Below, in pieces: positions 8,280 through 17,243 of a stretch of DNA of 40,581 bases. The notes below the pieces were generated by a model. The model was not told the DNA's origin, ran no database searches, and worked only from the letters and a program-made list of their open reading frames with translations. Where the stretch lies: NCBI GenBank assembly GCA_036733985.1, contig DAIMZM010000007.1, positions 1 through 40,581 of the forward strand, read 5' to 3'. The position numbers and the translations under genes were made by a program. Within the stretch, counting starts at the first letter, position 1. The number at the start of each line of letters is the position of its first letter. The stretch comes from DAIMZM01 sp036733985. GTDB taxonomy: Bacteria > Bacillota > Dehalobacteriia > UBA4068.

Positions 8280-9185
8280 TCAATCCTTAAGTCTGGGATC
8301 CAGCGCATCCCTAAGTCCGTCGCCCATCAGGTTCAGGGACAGGGCGGTGACGGCGATGGCCAAGCCCGGATAGAGCACCAGATGAGGATGGGTTGTGATA
8401 TAGACCCGGCCTTCCGAAAGCATGGCGCCCCATTCCGGCGTGGGCGGCTGTATGCCCATGCCCAGGAAGCTGACGCCGGCGGCCCAGATGATCATGGTGC
8501 CCACGGTCATGGTGGCCTGGACAATGATGGGGCCGATGGCATTGGGCAGGATATGCTTCAGGATGATGAAGCCGCTTTTAGTGCCGCAGGAACGGGCCGC
8601 CTCGATATAGTCCATATCCACCACAGTCAGCACGGAAGAGCGGATCACCCGGGCATAGGTGGGCACCATGGCGATCATCAGCGCCAGCAGCACATTGGTC
8701 ATGCTGGTGCCGAGAGCGGCCACGATGGCCAGCACCAGCAGCATGAAGGGGATGCAGAGCAGGGTATCGGTGATGCGCATGATGGCCGTATCCAGCCAGC
8801 CCCCCCGGAAACCGGCCAGGGCCCCCAGGATGCCGCCGCAGACGATGCCGATGGCCACCGCGCCGATGCCCATCAGCAGGGAATAGCGGGCGCCGTGGAT
8901 GACCCGGTAGAGGATGTCCCGGCCATAATTATCCGTGCCGAACCAATGGGCATCGGAAGGCTCCTGCAGGCGCTCGCTCATATGATGCTCCAGCGCCTGC
9001 TCATAGGGGACGATCAAACCGGCGAACAGGGCGGCCAGCAGGATGATCAGGAACAGGAATAAGCCCAGCACCGCCAGCTTATTCTTCAGAAAGCGCCGCC
9101 AGATGGCTTTCGCCTGGCTGCTGCGGCGGATCTCCGGCATGGCCGGCTCGCAATGAACCTGTTCCGGCAATTCACATTTAGTCAT
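8280..9185 (-). CDS. dppC: Dipeptide/oligopeptide ABC transporter permease, DppC-like (system 1)
   Basis: This 301-residue inner-membrane permease has an N-terminal cytoplasmic stretch, a first membrane span near residues 37-57, the periplasm-type loop GTDNYGRDILYRVIHGARYS, and the EAA motif ARSCGTKSGFIILKHILPN that contacts the ATPases. These are hallmarks of DppC/OppC. The start at 9185 is fixed by AAGGAGGGCGGTAAG upstream, one base after the dppB stop; a longer frame would overlap dppB. It pairs with DppB to form the channel. Confidence 0.92.
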   Translation of the reverse strand: MTKCELPEQVHCEPAMPEIRRSSQAKAIWRRFLKNKLAVLGLFLFLIILLAALFAGLIVPYEQALEHHMSERLQEPSDAHWFGTDNYGRDILYRVIHGARYSLLMGIGAVAIGIVCGGILGALAGFRGGWLDTAIMRITDTLLCIPFMLLVLAIVAALGTSMTNVLLALMIAMVPTYARVIRSSVLTVVDMDYIEAARSCGTKSGFIILKHILPNAIGPIIVQATMTVGTMIIWAAGVSFLGMGIQPPTPEWGAMLSEGRVYITTHPHLVLYPGLAIAVTALSLNLMGDGLRDALDPRLKD

Positions 9186-9186
9186 C

Positions 9187-10134
9187 TTACCGCCCTCCTT
9201 TCCCGGATTTGGCATAGCGCGCTTTGATCCTGGGATCAATAAAGGCGTAGATGATATCGATGCAGAGCATCATCAGCATCACGGTGGTGGCCAGGAAGAC
9301 CGCGCAGCCGGTAACCATGGGCACGTCTTTGCTCAGTATGGAATTATAGATCAGCAGGCCGATGCCGTTGATCGAAAAAATTGTCTCAATGGTGACCACG
9401 CCCCCCAGCAGGCCGCAGAACTCCGTGCCAGTGACTGTGACCACCGGCAGCAAGGCGTTTTTCAGGGCATGGTCAAAAATGACAATGCCCTCCCGCTGGC
9501 CCTTGGCCCGGGCCGTGCGCACATAATCCTGGCGGATCGACTCCAGCATGGTGCTGCGGGTAAAACGCAGCAGCACGGCGATTTCCGGGCAGGCCATGGC
9601 CACGGAAGGCAAGATATAGTGGGCAAAGGTGCTGGCGCCATAAGAGGGCAGCCAGCCCAAATGCACGGAAAAGAGAATGATCAGCATCATGGCCAGCCAG
9701 AAACTGGGGATGGAGGCCATGAGCATGGCCATGGCCGTGCCCACGCCGTCAAAGACGCTGTATTGCTTCACCGCTGCCAGCACCCCCAAGGGGATGCCGA
9801 TCAGCACCGCCAGGACAATGGCGAACAGCGCCAGGCGGATGGTGGTGGGGAAACGGGCCGCCACCTCGCTGAAAACGGAACGGTCGGTTTGCCAGGATGC
9901 GCCCAGATCGCCCTGGAAGGCGTCCAGCACATAATTGGCGTAACGAACCAGAAAAGGCTTGTCATAGCCCAGCTTGACGGTAAGCTGGTCTACCGCTTCC
10001 TGGGTGGCGTTGGTGCCCAGGATCAGCCTGGCCGGTTCGCCGGGGGTCAATTCCATAATACCGCAAATAATGAAAATGATCGCCAGCAGCATAGGGATAA
10101 TAATCAGGATTCGCCTGCAGATGTACCGAAGCAA
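9187..10134 (-). CDS. dppB: Dipeptide/oligopeptide ABC transporter permease, DppB-like (system 1)
   Basis: This 315-residue permease has six membrane segments, the DppB N-terminal pattern RYICRRILIIIPMLLAI, the ELTPGEPA loop, and the EAA motif ARAKGQREGIVIFDHALKN. The initiation codon is TTG at 10134, eight bases after AAGGAGG; no ATG lies nearby in frame. A 139-base gap containing a strong hairpin separates it from the binding-protein gene upstream, which is common where the binding protein must be made in excess. Confidence 0.92.
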   Translation of the reverse strand: MLRYICRRILIIIPMLLAIIFIICGIMELTPGEPARLILGTNATQEAVDQLTVKLGYDKPFLVRYANYVLDAFQGDLGASWQTDRSVFSEVAARFPTTIRLALFAIVLAVLIGIPLGVLAAVKQYSVFDGVGTAMAMLMASIPSFWLAMMLIILFSVHLGWLPSYGASTFAHYILPSVAMACPEIAVLLRFTRSTMLESIRQDYVRTARAKGQREGIVIFDHALKNALLPVVTVTGTEFCGLLGGVVTIETIFSINGIGLLIYNSILSKDVPMVTGCAVFLATTVMLMMLCIDIIYAFIDPRIKARYAKSGKGGR

Positions 10135-10223
10135 GATGGGTTCCTCCTTTGTGCTGAACCTTGGATCAGGCCGAAAACCAGCCGGGCAAAAAAAGCTGCG
10201 GCTTCCGGGAAAGAATGGAAAAC

Positions 10224-10255
10224 GGGGCAGGCCAGTCAGGTCCTGGGCCTGCCCC
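10224..10255 (-). terminator. Hairpin between binding protein 1 and dppB1 (partial terminator)
   Basis: A perfect 10-bp stem (GGGGCAGGCC, 10224-10233, with GGCCTGCCCC, 10246-10255) and a 12-base loop are followed on the minus strand by GTTTTCC. The short T run suggests attenuation rather than complete termination, giving more binding protein than permease. Confidence 0.6.
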
Positions 10256-10273
10256 CCAATGATTGGCAGCGCT

Positions 10274-11887
10274 TTACTTGCTCCAGTTGTAATAGCAGAA
10301 TTTGTCGTACTTCACATAGCCGGGTTCGATCGTGACCTGGTCATTGTAAGCGCGGCTGCTGGTGGGATAATAAAGCGGGATATACACGGCTTCGTCCAGA
10401 TAAATCCTGACGATCTGGGCATAGAGCTCCTGACGGGCGCCGGCGTCCAATTCGGCGGCGGCCTGGCTGATCAGCCCGTCCAGCTCCGTGTTGCCGTAGA
10501 AGCTCCAGTTGCCCGGCGCGCCGATGCTGTCGGTATGGAGGGAGCCGTAAATGATCTCATCCATATCCTCGGTGCCGGCTGCCCAGCGGCAGACCTGAAT
10601 CTCAAAATCCCCCTCAGCCAGAACCTGGCTGATGAAGGTGCTGCGCTCGATCTGTTCGATGCTGGCGTTTAAGCCGATTTTATTCAGGGCTTCCTGCAGC
10701 ACCGTGGCCAGGGCCGGATAAGGATTGGTGGAATAGGTTTTGATCACCACGGATTTGCCGGTATTGCCGGCAGCCTCCACCAGCTGTTTGGCTTCTTCCA
10801 GATTGTAGGCATAGGCTTTGTCCCATTCGCCGTGGAGATTGGGATCGCCGGTGGTGGCGCCCGCGCCCCGGTCCCCGGGATAATCAGCGGCAGTGCCGAA
10901 GCCTTCCACGCCGACGATGATATAATCCTCTTTGTTGATGGCCTTCGCCACAGCCTGCCGCATCCGGAGATCGGAGAACAGGCCGTTTTGGGTATTGAAG
11001 AAAGCGCAGTACAGGATGGTGCTGGGGAAATCCACCACGCTGATGCCGGGGGTGGCGGAAACCGTATCATAGGAAACGCCGGGCACATCGTTGAAATAGG
11101 CGTTGATCTCGCCGGTCTGCAGGGCGTACATGGCGGTGCTGCTGTCGGTCATCACCGTCAGCTTGACTTTCTTGATTTCCGGCGCGCCTAGATAATAATC
11201 CTCATTGGCCTCGTAAGAGATGTATTCGCCCACCGACCAATCCGTCACCCGGTAAGGACCGGAGCTGACAATGGTGTCGGTGCTGGTGCCGTACTGATCG
11301 CCGTATTGTTCATAGGCAGCCTGGCTGAGGATGGCGCAATAATAGGGATTGGCCAAATATTCCAGCAGGCTGACGCTGCTCTTAGTCAGCACGATCTCCA
11401 CAGTATATTCGTCCAGCACATTGACCGCGGCCAGCAGGGGCTGATAAATCCAGGAGGTATAATCCGAGGTGGTCAGCTGATCCATGGAGAATTTCACATC
11501 ATCGGCGGTAACAGGCGTACCGTCGGACCACTTGGCATTCTGGCGCAAATGAAAGGTGAAGGTCTTTGCATCCTCGCTGGTCTCATATCTTTCGGCTAAA
11601 GCGCCCACATACTGGCCCTGATCGTCTTTGACAACCAAAGTGTCGTAAACCTGGGCCATAGAGAACGTCTCAAAGCCATTGGTGGTGTTGAAGAAATCAA
11701 AGCTGTTGGTCAGGGCCGGGATGCCCACAACCATTTCCGTGGCGGCGGCAGGCTGTTGCTGTTCCCCGCCGGCGGCCTCGCCCTGCTCCGCCGGTTGTTC
11801 CTGGACGCCGTCTCCGCCGCAGCCGGCCAGCAGAACCAAGGCCAGTACCAAAACCATTGCCAAGAGAAATACAAAACGCTTTTTCAT
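10274..11887 (-). CDS. Peptide-binding lipoprotein, SBP family 5 (system 1)
   Basis: This 537-residue extracellular solute-binding protein has a lipoprotein signal with lipobox LLAGC (C23). It is followed by a short Gly/Glu/Gln-rich linker and the family 5 (DppA/OppA) fold, recognisable from ALAERYETSEDAKTFTFHLR and AKWSDGTPVTADDVKFS. It would capture peptides or a related ligand and hand them to DppBC. The ATG at 11887 is preferred over a GTG three bases upstream because it sits seven bases after GGGGG. The mRNA leader is unusually A-rich. The ligand cannot be read from sequence; the family also binds nickel, heme and opines. Confidence 0.9.
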   Translation of the reverse strand: MKKRFVFLLAMVLVLALVLLAGCGGDGVQEQPAEQGEAAGGEQQQPAAATEMVVGIPALTNSFDFFNTTNGFETFSMAQVYDTLVVKDDQGQYVGALAERYETSEDAKTFTFHLRQNAKWSDGTPVTADDVKFSMDQLTTSDYTSWIYQPLLAAVNVLDEYTVEIVLTKSSVSLLEYLANPYYCAILSQAAYEQYGDQYGTSTDTIVSSGPYRVTDWSVGEYISYEANEDYYLGAPEIKKVKLTVMTDSSTAMYALQTGEINAYFNDVPGVSYDTVSATPGISVVDFPSTILYCAFFNTQNGLFSDLRMRQAVAKAINKEDYIIVGVEGFGTAADYPGDRGAGATTGDPNLHGEWDKAYAYNLEEAKQLVEAAGNTGKSVVIKTYSTNPYPALATVLQEALNKIGLNASIEQIERSTFISQVLAEGDFEIQVCRWAAGTEDMDEIIYGSLHTDSIGAPGNWSFYGNTELDGLISQAAAELDAGARQELYAQIVRIYLDEAVYIPLYYPTSSRAYNDQVTIEPGYVKYDKFCYYNWSK

Positions 11888-11945
11888 CACTTTTCCCCCT
11901 TCTTTTTCCTTTAATTTTTTTTTATTTGTTTATTTGTTTTTTCTT
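11888..11945 (-). promoter_or_regulatory. A-rich leader of the binding protein 1 gene
   Basis: On the minus strand this stretch is almost entirely A and G, with runs of A ending in the AAGGGGG ribosome-binding site. It lies in the 114-base gap after the prolyl isomerase gene. A similar purine-rich leader precedes the second binding-protein gene. It may favour high translation; no promoter was assigned. Confidence 0.4.
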
Positions 11946-12001
11946 ACAAGCGGATCTTTCGTGACAATCCGCTTATACTTCTGCTTACAATCTCCCGCGG
12001 G

Positions 12002-12616
12002 TTATCCCTGACAAATATCTTTCTTTAATTTCTCCCCGCCTGTTTCCTCTCGGCGCAGGCTGTCGATCCGCACCGGCTGATCCAGGCGCTGGCCGGTAGC
12101 GGCTTGGGCGTGAATGGCGCGCACCAGCTCCATGCCGGAAACCACCTGCCCACAGGCGGAAAAGCCCAGGCCGTCTGGGTGACGCCGCCCACCGTAATCC
12201 AGCTCCGGCTGGTCGCCCAAACAGATAAAGAAGCTGTCGTCCACGCTCTCGGCGCTGCAGCGGCCAAAGCTCAGGACGCCGTCCCTGTGGCGAAGGCCGG
12301 TCTCGGCGGTGGTTTCCACGGAGATGCAGGGGCGGCTGCCCTGGGGCCCCAGCCGCATATCATAGGGCTCGCCGCTGAAGAAGCCCCCCCGCAGCATCCG
12401 GTCATAATAATCATTGCTAAAGCCGGCCTCCAGCACCGCGATTTGCGCCTGGTCCGGGCTTTGGTTACCCGGCCGCACCGTGCGGTAAAAGCTGGCCCCG
12501 TCATAATAGCCTTCGTCCACATAAGCCAGCAAATGGGCTACAGTACGCGGTGCCTGCCGGTCAAAGAGCTCCGCCACGATGGGACCAAGTTTGGTTTCAA
12601 AACGGATCTTCGTCAT
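12002..12616 (-). CDS. Cyclophilin-type peptidyl-prolyl cis-trans isomerase
   Basis: This 204-residue protein has the cyclophilin core. ASFYRTVRPGNQ corresponds to the catalytic-Arg strand and following Gln. GVLSFGR and SFFICLGDQPELDYGG correspond to the substrate-pocket strands, and FSACGQVVSGMELV to the conserved FG.V..GM.VV end. It isomerises X-Pro peptide bonds. No signal peptide is visible, so it is probably cytoplasmic. The sequence is divergent, and the tryptophan of cyclophilin A is not evident. The gene sits between two peptide-binding-protein genes inside a block of proline peptidases, an uncommon place for a general chaperone. GGGGGGCGGAT precedes the ATG. Confidence 0.82.
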   Translation of the reverse strand: MTKIRFETKLGPIVAELFDRQAPRTVAHLLAYVDEGYYDGASFYRTVRPGNQSPDQAQIAVLEAGFSNDYYDRMLRGGFFSGEPYDMRLGPQGSRPCISVETTAETGLRHRDGVLSFGRCSAESVDDSFFICLGDQPELDYGGRRHPDGLGFSACGQVVSGMELVRAIHAQAATGQRLDQPVRIDSLRREETGGEKLKKDICQG

Positions 12617-12658
12617 ATCCGCCCCCCGGTTTGGTTTGCGGTGAAACGCCAGTGATAC

Positions 12659-14212
12659 TTACTTCCAGCTGTAATAGTAGATACGGTCATACTGCACATT
12701 GCCGTCGTCAATGGCCAAATCCTGGGAGAAGGCGCGGCTGCCGTAGGTGTAATAGAGGGGAATCATGGGGATGCCCGGGGTAAAGGCCCGGATGGCCTGC
12801 TCATAGAAGCCGGCCCGTTCCGCCACGCTGGCGGCGGCATTGCCCTGCTCGATCAGGACGTCGGCCTCGGGATTGGAATAATGGGAGAAGTTCATGCCCT
12901 GGCCGGTACGGACCAGGTTCATTACCTCGCTCATATCCTTGGTGCCGGACCAATAGCGGCAGATGGCAATCTCATAATTGGCATTGCCCCACACATCCTG
13001 GCTATAGGCATTGTAGTCCATCTGCTCCACCGTGGCCACAAAGCCGATCTTGTTCAGGTCGTCCTGGAGGGCGGTAGCCAGCTTGGGCCAGGGATCCGTG
13101 TCCATGGTGCGGATCACCACAGCGGTACCGGCGGCGCCGGCTTCGCTAACCAGCTGGGTGGCTTTCTCCACATCCAGGGCTGGGAAAATACCGCTGATAT
13201 TGGGGTTGGCGATATAGTCCGGGCCGCCGGGATAATCGACGACCACGCCTTGGCCTTCCGTGCCGATGATCAGCATCTTCTCCCGGTCCACGCCGCAGGC
13301 CACGGCCTCCCGCAGCTTCACATCGGCGAATAGGCCGGTTTCACAGTTCATGATGATATCCATCAGCACATAAGAGGGATACGATACCACGCTCACCTTA
13401 TCGCTGCCCTGCAAGGTGGAGATGGAGATATTCGGCACATCGTTGATATACAGATCCAGCTCCCCGGTCTGCAGGGCGATCACCGCGGCATTGGCGTCGG
13501 ACATGGTCTTGAAGGTGACCTTCTTGATCGCGGGCGCGCCGCCAAAATAGTTCTCATTGGCCACAAAAGTCACGGACTCCGCCGGCTTCCATTCACTGAC
13601 AATGTAGGGGCCGCTGCCGACCACCGTCTCCGCGGACTTGCCGTACTGATCGCCGGCCGCTTCATAGCTGGCCTTGCCAACCAGATAAATCCAGGTCAGC
13701 TTTTCCAGGAAGCCGGCGTCCGAATCCGTCAGGGTGATGGCAATGGTGCTGTTATCAACAACCTCGCATTTATCCACGCCGCCCATGGCCCACTGGGTAA
13801 AGGAGGAGGCTTTGCCGGCGTCGATATTGAATTTGGCATCCTCGGCGCTGAAGACGGAGCCGTCGCTGAACTTGACGTCGTCCCGCAGCTTCAGGGTATA
13901 AACCAGGCCGTCGGCGGAAACTTCCCAGCTGCTGGCCACGGAGGGCGCGATCGCGCCGTTTTCATCCTTGATCACTAATGTGTCATAGACCTGCATATGG
14001 CCGTAGGCTTCGTCGCCGTAAGCGCCATAGGGGTCAAAATTGCTGTTGGCCTTGACCACGCCGACAATCATCTCCCGGTCAGCGGCAGGCAACCCGTCGC
14101 CGGTTTCGGCCGGTTCAGCGCCCTCACCGCCGCCGGAACAGGCCGCCAGGGCCATGGTCAGCAGCAGTATCGCCAGTATTACGAAAATGCTCTTGCTCAT
14201 GCTTCTTTTCAT
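12659..14212 (-). CDS. Peptide-binding lipoprotein, SBP family 5 (system 2)
   Basis: This 517-residue solute-binding protein has a lipoprotein signal with lipobox ALAAC (C25) and the same family 5 architecture as the system 1 protein (ASSWEVSADGLVYTLKLR, VKFSDGSVFSAEDAKFN). The two are clearly paralogous, down to the C-terminal YDRIYYYSWK versus YDKFCYYNWSK, but well diverged, so they may bind different ligands. It lies downstream of its transporter genes rather than upstream. The start follows AAGGGGAGAAGAAGTT. Confidence 0.9.
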   Translation of the reverse strand: MKRSMSKSIFVILAILLLTMALAACSGGGEGAEPAETGDGLPAADREMIVGVVKANSNFDPYGAYGDEAYGHMQVYDTLVIKDENGAIAPSVASSWEVSADGLVYTLKLRDDVKFSDGSVFSAEDAKFNIDAGKASSFTQWAMGGVDKCEVVDNSTIAITLTDSDAGFLEKLTWIYLVGKASYEAAGDQYGKSAETVVGSGPYIVSEWKPAESVTFVANENYFGGAPAIKKVTFKTMSDANAAVIALQTGELDLYINDVPNISISTLQGSDKVSVVSYPSYVLMDIIMNCETGLFADVKLREAVACGVDREKMLIIGTEGQGVVVDYPGGPDYIANPNISGIFPALDVEKATQLVSEAGAAGTAVVIRTMDTDPWPKLATALQDDLNKIGFVATVEQMDYNAYSQDVWGNANYEIAICRYWSGTKDMSEVMNLVRTGQGMNFSHYSNPEADVLIEQGNAAASVAERAGFYEQAIRAFTPGIPMIPLYYTYGSRAFSQDLAIDDGNVQYDRIYYYSWK

Positions 14213-14282
14213 AACTTCTTCTCCCCTTCTCTCTTTTTGTTTTTCACTTTTTTACTTTTTCGCTTTTTCTTTTTCTTTTTAT
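14213..14282 (-). promoter_or_regulatory. A-rich leader of the binding protein 2 gene
   Basis: The minus strand is a near-continuous purine tract of repeated AAAAAG-like units ending at the ribosome-binding site. It resembles the leader of the other binding-protein gene. It fills most of the 118-base gap after dppF2; no clear promoter boxes were found. Confidence 0.4.
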
Positions 14283-14330
14283 CTATCGGCCGGGATCGGG
14301 ATCGGTTTCTTTTGCCCTGGGCCGGCTAGA

Positions 14331-15281
14331 TCAATCGTAAAGGCGGCAGGCCACGGAATGGCCGTTTCCCATGTCCTTCAAGGGCACATCCCGCCCCAGG
14401 CATTTATCAGTGACGAATTCGCAGCGGCTGGCAAACCGGCAGCCGGGCTGGGGATCAACCGGATCGGAGACCTCGCCCCGAATGATCTGGCGCTTCTTGC
14501 CCCGGTTCAGTTTCGGTATGGGCACAGCGGAGAGCAGCGCCCGGGTATAAGGATGCAAGGGGTTTTTGAACAGCTCCCGGGAGGGCGAATGCTCCACGCA
14601 TTGGCCTAAGTACATCACGGCGATCTCATTGGAGATATGCTTGACCACCGACAAATCATGGGTAATAAACATATAGGTCAGGTCCAGCTCCTCCTGGAGA
14701 TCCATCAGCAGATTCAGGATCTGCGCCTGGATGGAAACATCCAGGGCTGAGACCGGCTCGTCGCAGACGATAAATTTGGGGTTCAGGGCCAGAGCCCGGG
14801 CCACGCCCACCCGCTGCCGCCGTCCGCCGTCCATCTCATGGGGATAAGTGTTGATATAGCGTTCAGCCAGGCCCACCATCTCCATAAGCTGCAGCACCCG
14901 CCGGGTTTGCTCAGCACGGTTGGTATAGACATGGTTCATCACCAGGGGCTCGGAGATCAGGTCGCTCACCGGCATGCGCGGGTCCAGGCTGGAAAAGGGA
15001 TCCTGGAAAATGATCTGCATCTGGCGGCGGATCAAATGCTCCTGCCGCTTTTTGTATTTCATGATGTCTTGCCCCTGAAACAGCACCTGGCCGCCGGTGG
15101 GCTCCAAAAGGCGCAGCACCACCATGCCCAGGGTGGATTTGCCGCAGCCGGATTCCCCTACCACCCCCAGGGTGCAGCCCTGATTAATGGCCAGGTTGAC
15201 GCCGTCCACCGCATGCAGATAACGGTTTCTGCCCACTTGGAAATATTTTTTCAAGTCGATCATTTGCAGTAAAGGCGCCAC
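14331..15281 (-). CDS. dppF: Dipeptide/oligopeptide ABC transporter ATPase, DppF-like (system 2)
   Basis: This 316-residue ATPase is closely related to the system 1 DppF. It has Walker A GESGCGKST, Q-loop IIFQDP, the same atypical signature DGGRRQR, Walker B FIVCDEP, switch FITHDL, and the C-terminal cysteine segment CRFASRCEF. Translation starts at GTG 15281, seven bases after GGAGGG and two bases after the dppD2 stop. The identical signature variation in both copies points to duplication within this lineage. Confidence 0.92.
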   Translation of the reverse strand: MAPLLQMIDLKKYFQVGRNRYLHAVDGVNLAINQGCTLGVVGESGCGKSTLGMVVLRLLEPTGGQVLFQGQDIMKYKKRQEHLIRRQMQIIFQDPFSSLDPRMPVSDLISEPLVMNHVYTNRAEQTRRVLQLMEMVGLAERYINTYPHEMDGGRRQRVGVARALALNPKFIVCDEPVSALDVSIQAQILNLLMDLQEELDLTYMFITHDLSVVKHISNEIAVMYLGQCVEHSPSRELFKNPLHPYTRALLSAVPIPKLNRGKKRQIIRGEVSDPVDPQPGCRFASRCEFVTDKCLGRDVPLKDMGNGHSVACRLYD

Positions 15282-15283
15282 GG

Positions 15284-16327
15284 TTAGCCCTCCTTTGCCA
15301 GCAGATGGCAGGCGATAAGATGCCGGTCCCCGTTGCCGCAGGCAGCCAGCTCCGGATGCTGCCGGCAGCAGATATCCAGGCGGTACCTGCAGCGGGGATG
15401 GAAGTGGCAGCCCTGGGGCAAATCAGTGGGGTCAGGCATCAGCCCGTCGATGGGGCTGAGCCGCCGGGTTTCCACCTCCAAATTGGGGATGGAGTCGAAC
15501 AGGCCCTCGGTATAGGGGTGATGGCGGGGGCCCTCGAAAATATCCTCCGCCATGCCGTATTCCACGATCTCGCCGGCATACATGATGGCCACCTTATCGC
15601 AGGTCTCGGCAACCACGCCCAGATCATGGGTGATCATGATCATGGAGGTGTTGAGCTTCTCTTTCAGCTCGCTCATCAGCTCCAGCACCTGGGCTTGAAT
15701 GGTCACGTCCAGGGCGGTGGTAGGCTCGTCGGCGATCAGCAGCTCCGGCCGGCAGGCCAGGGCAATGGCGATCACCACCCGCTGCTTCATGCCGCCGGAA
15801 AACTGATGGGGGAACTCCGTCTTGCGGCGGGGCGGAATACCGACTAAGGATAGTAGCTCTTCCACCCGCTCGTCCAATTCCTTTTTGTTTTTGCCCTCAT
15901 GATTATGGATTTCCAGGGACTCCATGATCTGTTCGCCCACGGGCATAATCGGATTCAGGGAGGTCATGGGATCCTGGAAGATCATGGATACCAGGGTGCC
16001 CCGGATCAGGCGCATTTCAGCATCGGACTTCTTGATCAGATCCGCGCCGTCCAGCAGGATTTCCCCGCCAATGATATGGCCGGTGCGCTCCGGCAGCAGG
16101 CGCATGATGGAAAGAGCGGTGGTGGTTTTGCCGGCCCCGGTTTCCCCCACCAGGCCGATGGTCTCCTTGGCGTCCAGGGAGAAGCTGATATTATTCACCG
16201 CGTGCACCACGGCGTCGTCAGTAGCGTAAATCACGCTGAGGTTTTTAATCTCCAGCAAGGCGTTGCTTGAAACGTCTTCCGGCAACGGCTCGGCCAATGC
16301 CGCCGCTGTTTCGCGTATTTGCTCCAT
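15284..16327 (-). CDS. dppD: Dipeptide/oligopeptide ABC transporter ATPase, DppD-like (system 2)
   Basis: This 347-residue ATPase has Walker A GETGAGKTT, Q-loop MIFQDP, signature SGGMKQR, Walker B LLIADEP, switch MITHDL and the C-terminal CHFHPRCRYRLDIC segment. The ATG at 16327 after GGGGGAGG is chosen; a GTG 15 bases upstream would also be in frame. It is 16 bases after dppC2. It would form the ATPase pair with the adjacent DppF. Confidence 0.92.
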   Translation of the reverse strand: MEQIRETAAALAEPLPEDVSSNALLEIKNLSVIYATDDAVVHAVNNISFSLDAKETIGLVGETGAGKTTTALSIMRLLPERTGHIIGGEILLDGADLIKKSDAEMRLIRGTLVSMIFQDPMTSLNPIMPVGEQIMESLEIHNHEGKNKKELDERVEELLSLVGIPPRRKTEFPHQFSGGMKQRVVIAIALACRPELLIADEPTTALDVTIQAQVLELMSELKEKLNTSMIMITHDLGVVAETCDKVAIMYAGEIVEYGMAEDIFEGPRHHPYTEGLFDSIPNLEVETRRLSPIDGLMPDPTDLPQGCHFHPRCRYRLDICCRQHPELAACGNGDRHLIACHLLAKEG

Positions 16328-16343
16328 AGTCCTCCCCCTCACC

Positions 16344-17240
16344 TCAATCCTTTAGTCTGGGATCCAACGCGTCCCGCAGGCCGTCTCCCATCAAATTGAC
16401 GGACAAGGCCGTCAGCATAATCGCCAGGCCGGGGAAGATGACCATATGGGGCGTGGTGAGCATATAATCCTTGCCCTCGGAGAGCATCGCGCCCCATTCC
16501 GGCGCCGGCGGCTGGATGCCCATGCCCAGGAAGCTCATGGCCGCCGCGTTGATGATCATCGAGCCCACCGACATGGTGGCCTGCACGATCACCGGCCCGA
16601 TGGCATTGGGCAGGATATGTTTGAGGATAATGTAGCGGCTGGGCGTGCCGCAGGCCTTGCCGGCGCGGATGAAATCCATGCCGGCCACATTGAGAATGGC
16701 CGAGCGGATCACCCGGGTATAGTAAGGCACCATGGCCAGCATCAGCGCCAGCAGCACATTGACCAGCCCCCCGCCTAAGGCCGCCACAATGGCCAGGGCC
16801 AGCAGCATGAAGGGCATGCACATGATGGTATCCAGGATGCGCATGATCGTGGTATCGATCCAGCCGCCGTAATAACCGGCCAGGGAACCCAGCAAACCGC
16901 CGAGAGTGATGCCCACCGCCACCGCGCCGATACCCATCAGCAGCGAATAGTGGGTGCCGTGGATGATGCGGGCAAAGATATCCCGGCCATAAAGATCGCA
17001 GCCGAACCAGGCTTCGCCGGAGACTTTGGCATAGCGCATATCCATCCTTTGTTCCAGGGCCTGTTCATAGGGGACGATCAGGTCGGCAAAGATGGCGCAG
17101 AGCAGGATCAGGGTAAAGATGCCCAAGCCCACCATGGCGATTTTGTTCTTTTTCATCCGCCGCCAGATCTCTTTGCCGCGGCTCATCTTCTTATACTTTT
17201 TCGCTAAGCTTACCGAAGCGCTGGCTGTCGTACCGGACAT
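16344..17240 (-). CDS. dppC: Dipeptide/oligopeptide ABC transporter permease, DppC-like (system 2)
   Basis: This 298-residue permease has the DppC plan: a cytoplasmic N-terminus, a span near residues 35-55, GCDLYGRDIFARIIHGTHYS, the EAA motif GKACGTPSRYIILKHILPN, and the C-terminal LMGDGLRDALDPRLKD, nearly identical to the system 1 copy. The start follows AGAAAGGATAACGC and lies three bases after the dppB2 stop. Confidence 0.92.
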   Translation of the reverse strand: MSGTTASASVSLAKKYKKMSRGKEIWRRMKKNKIAMVGLGIFTLILLCAIFADLIVPYEQALEQRMDMRYAKVSGEAWFGCDLYGRDIFARIIHGTHYSLLMGIGAVAVGITLGGLLGSLAGYYGGWIDTTIMRILDTIMCMPFMLLALAIVAALGGGLVNVLLALMLAMVPYYTRVIRSAILNVAGMDFIRAGKACGTPSRYIILKHILPNAIGPVIVQATMSVGSMIINAAAMSFLGMGIQPPAPEWGAMLSEGKDYMLTTPHMVIFPGLAIMLTALSVNLMGDGLRDALDPRLKD

Positions 17241-17243
17241 GCG

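Noticed and set aside
11955..11981. Inverted repeat AAGCGGAT/ATCCGCTT between the isomerase and binding protein 1 genes as a terminator
   Set aside because: The T run lies on the wrong side for minus-strand transcription, so it does not act as an intrinsic terminator; an operator role is possible but unsupported.
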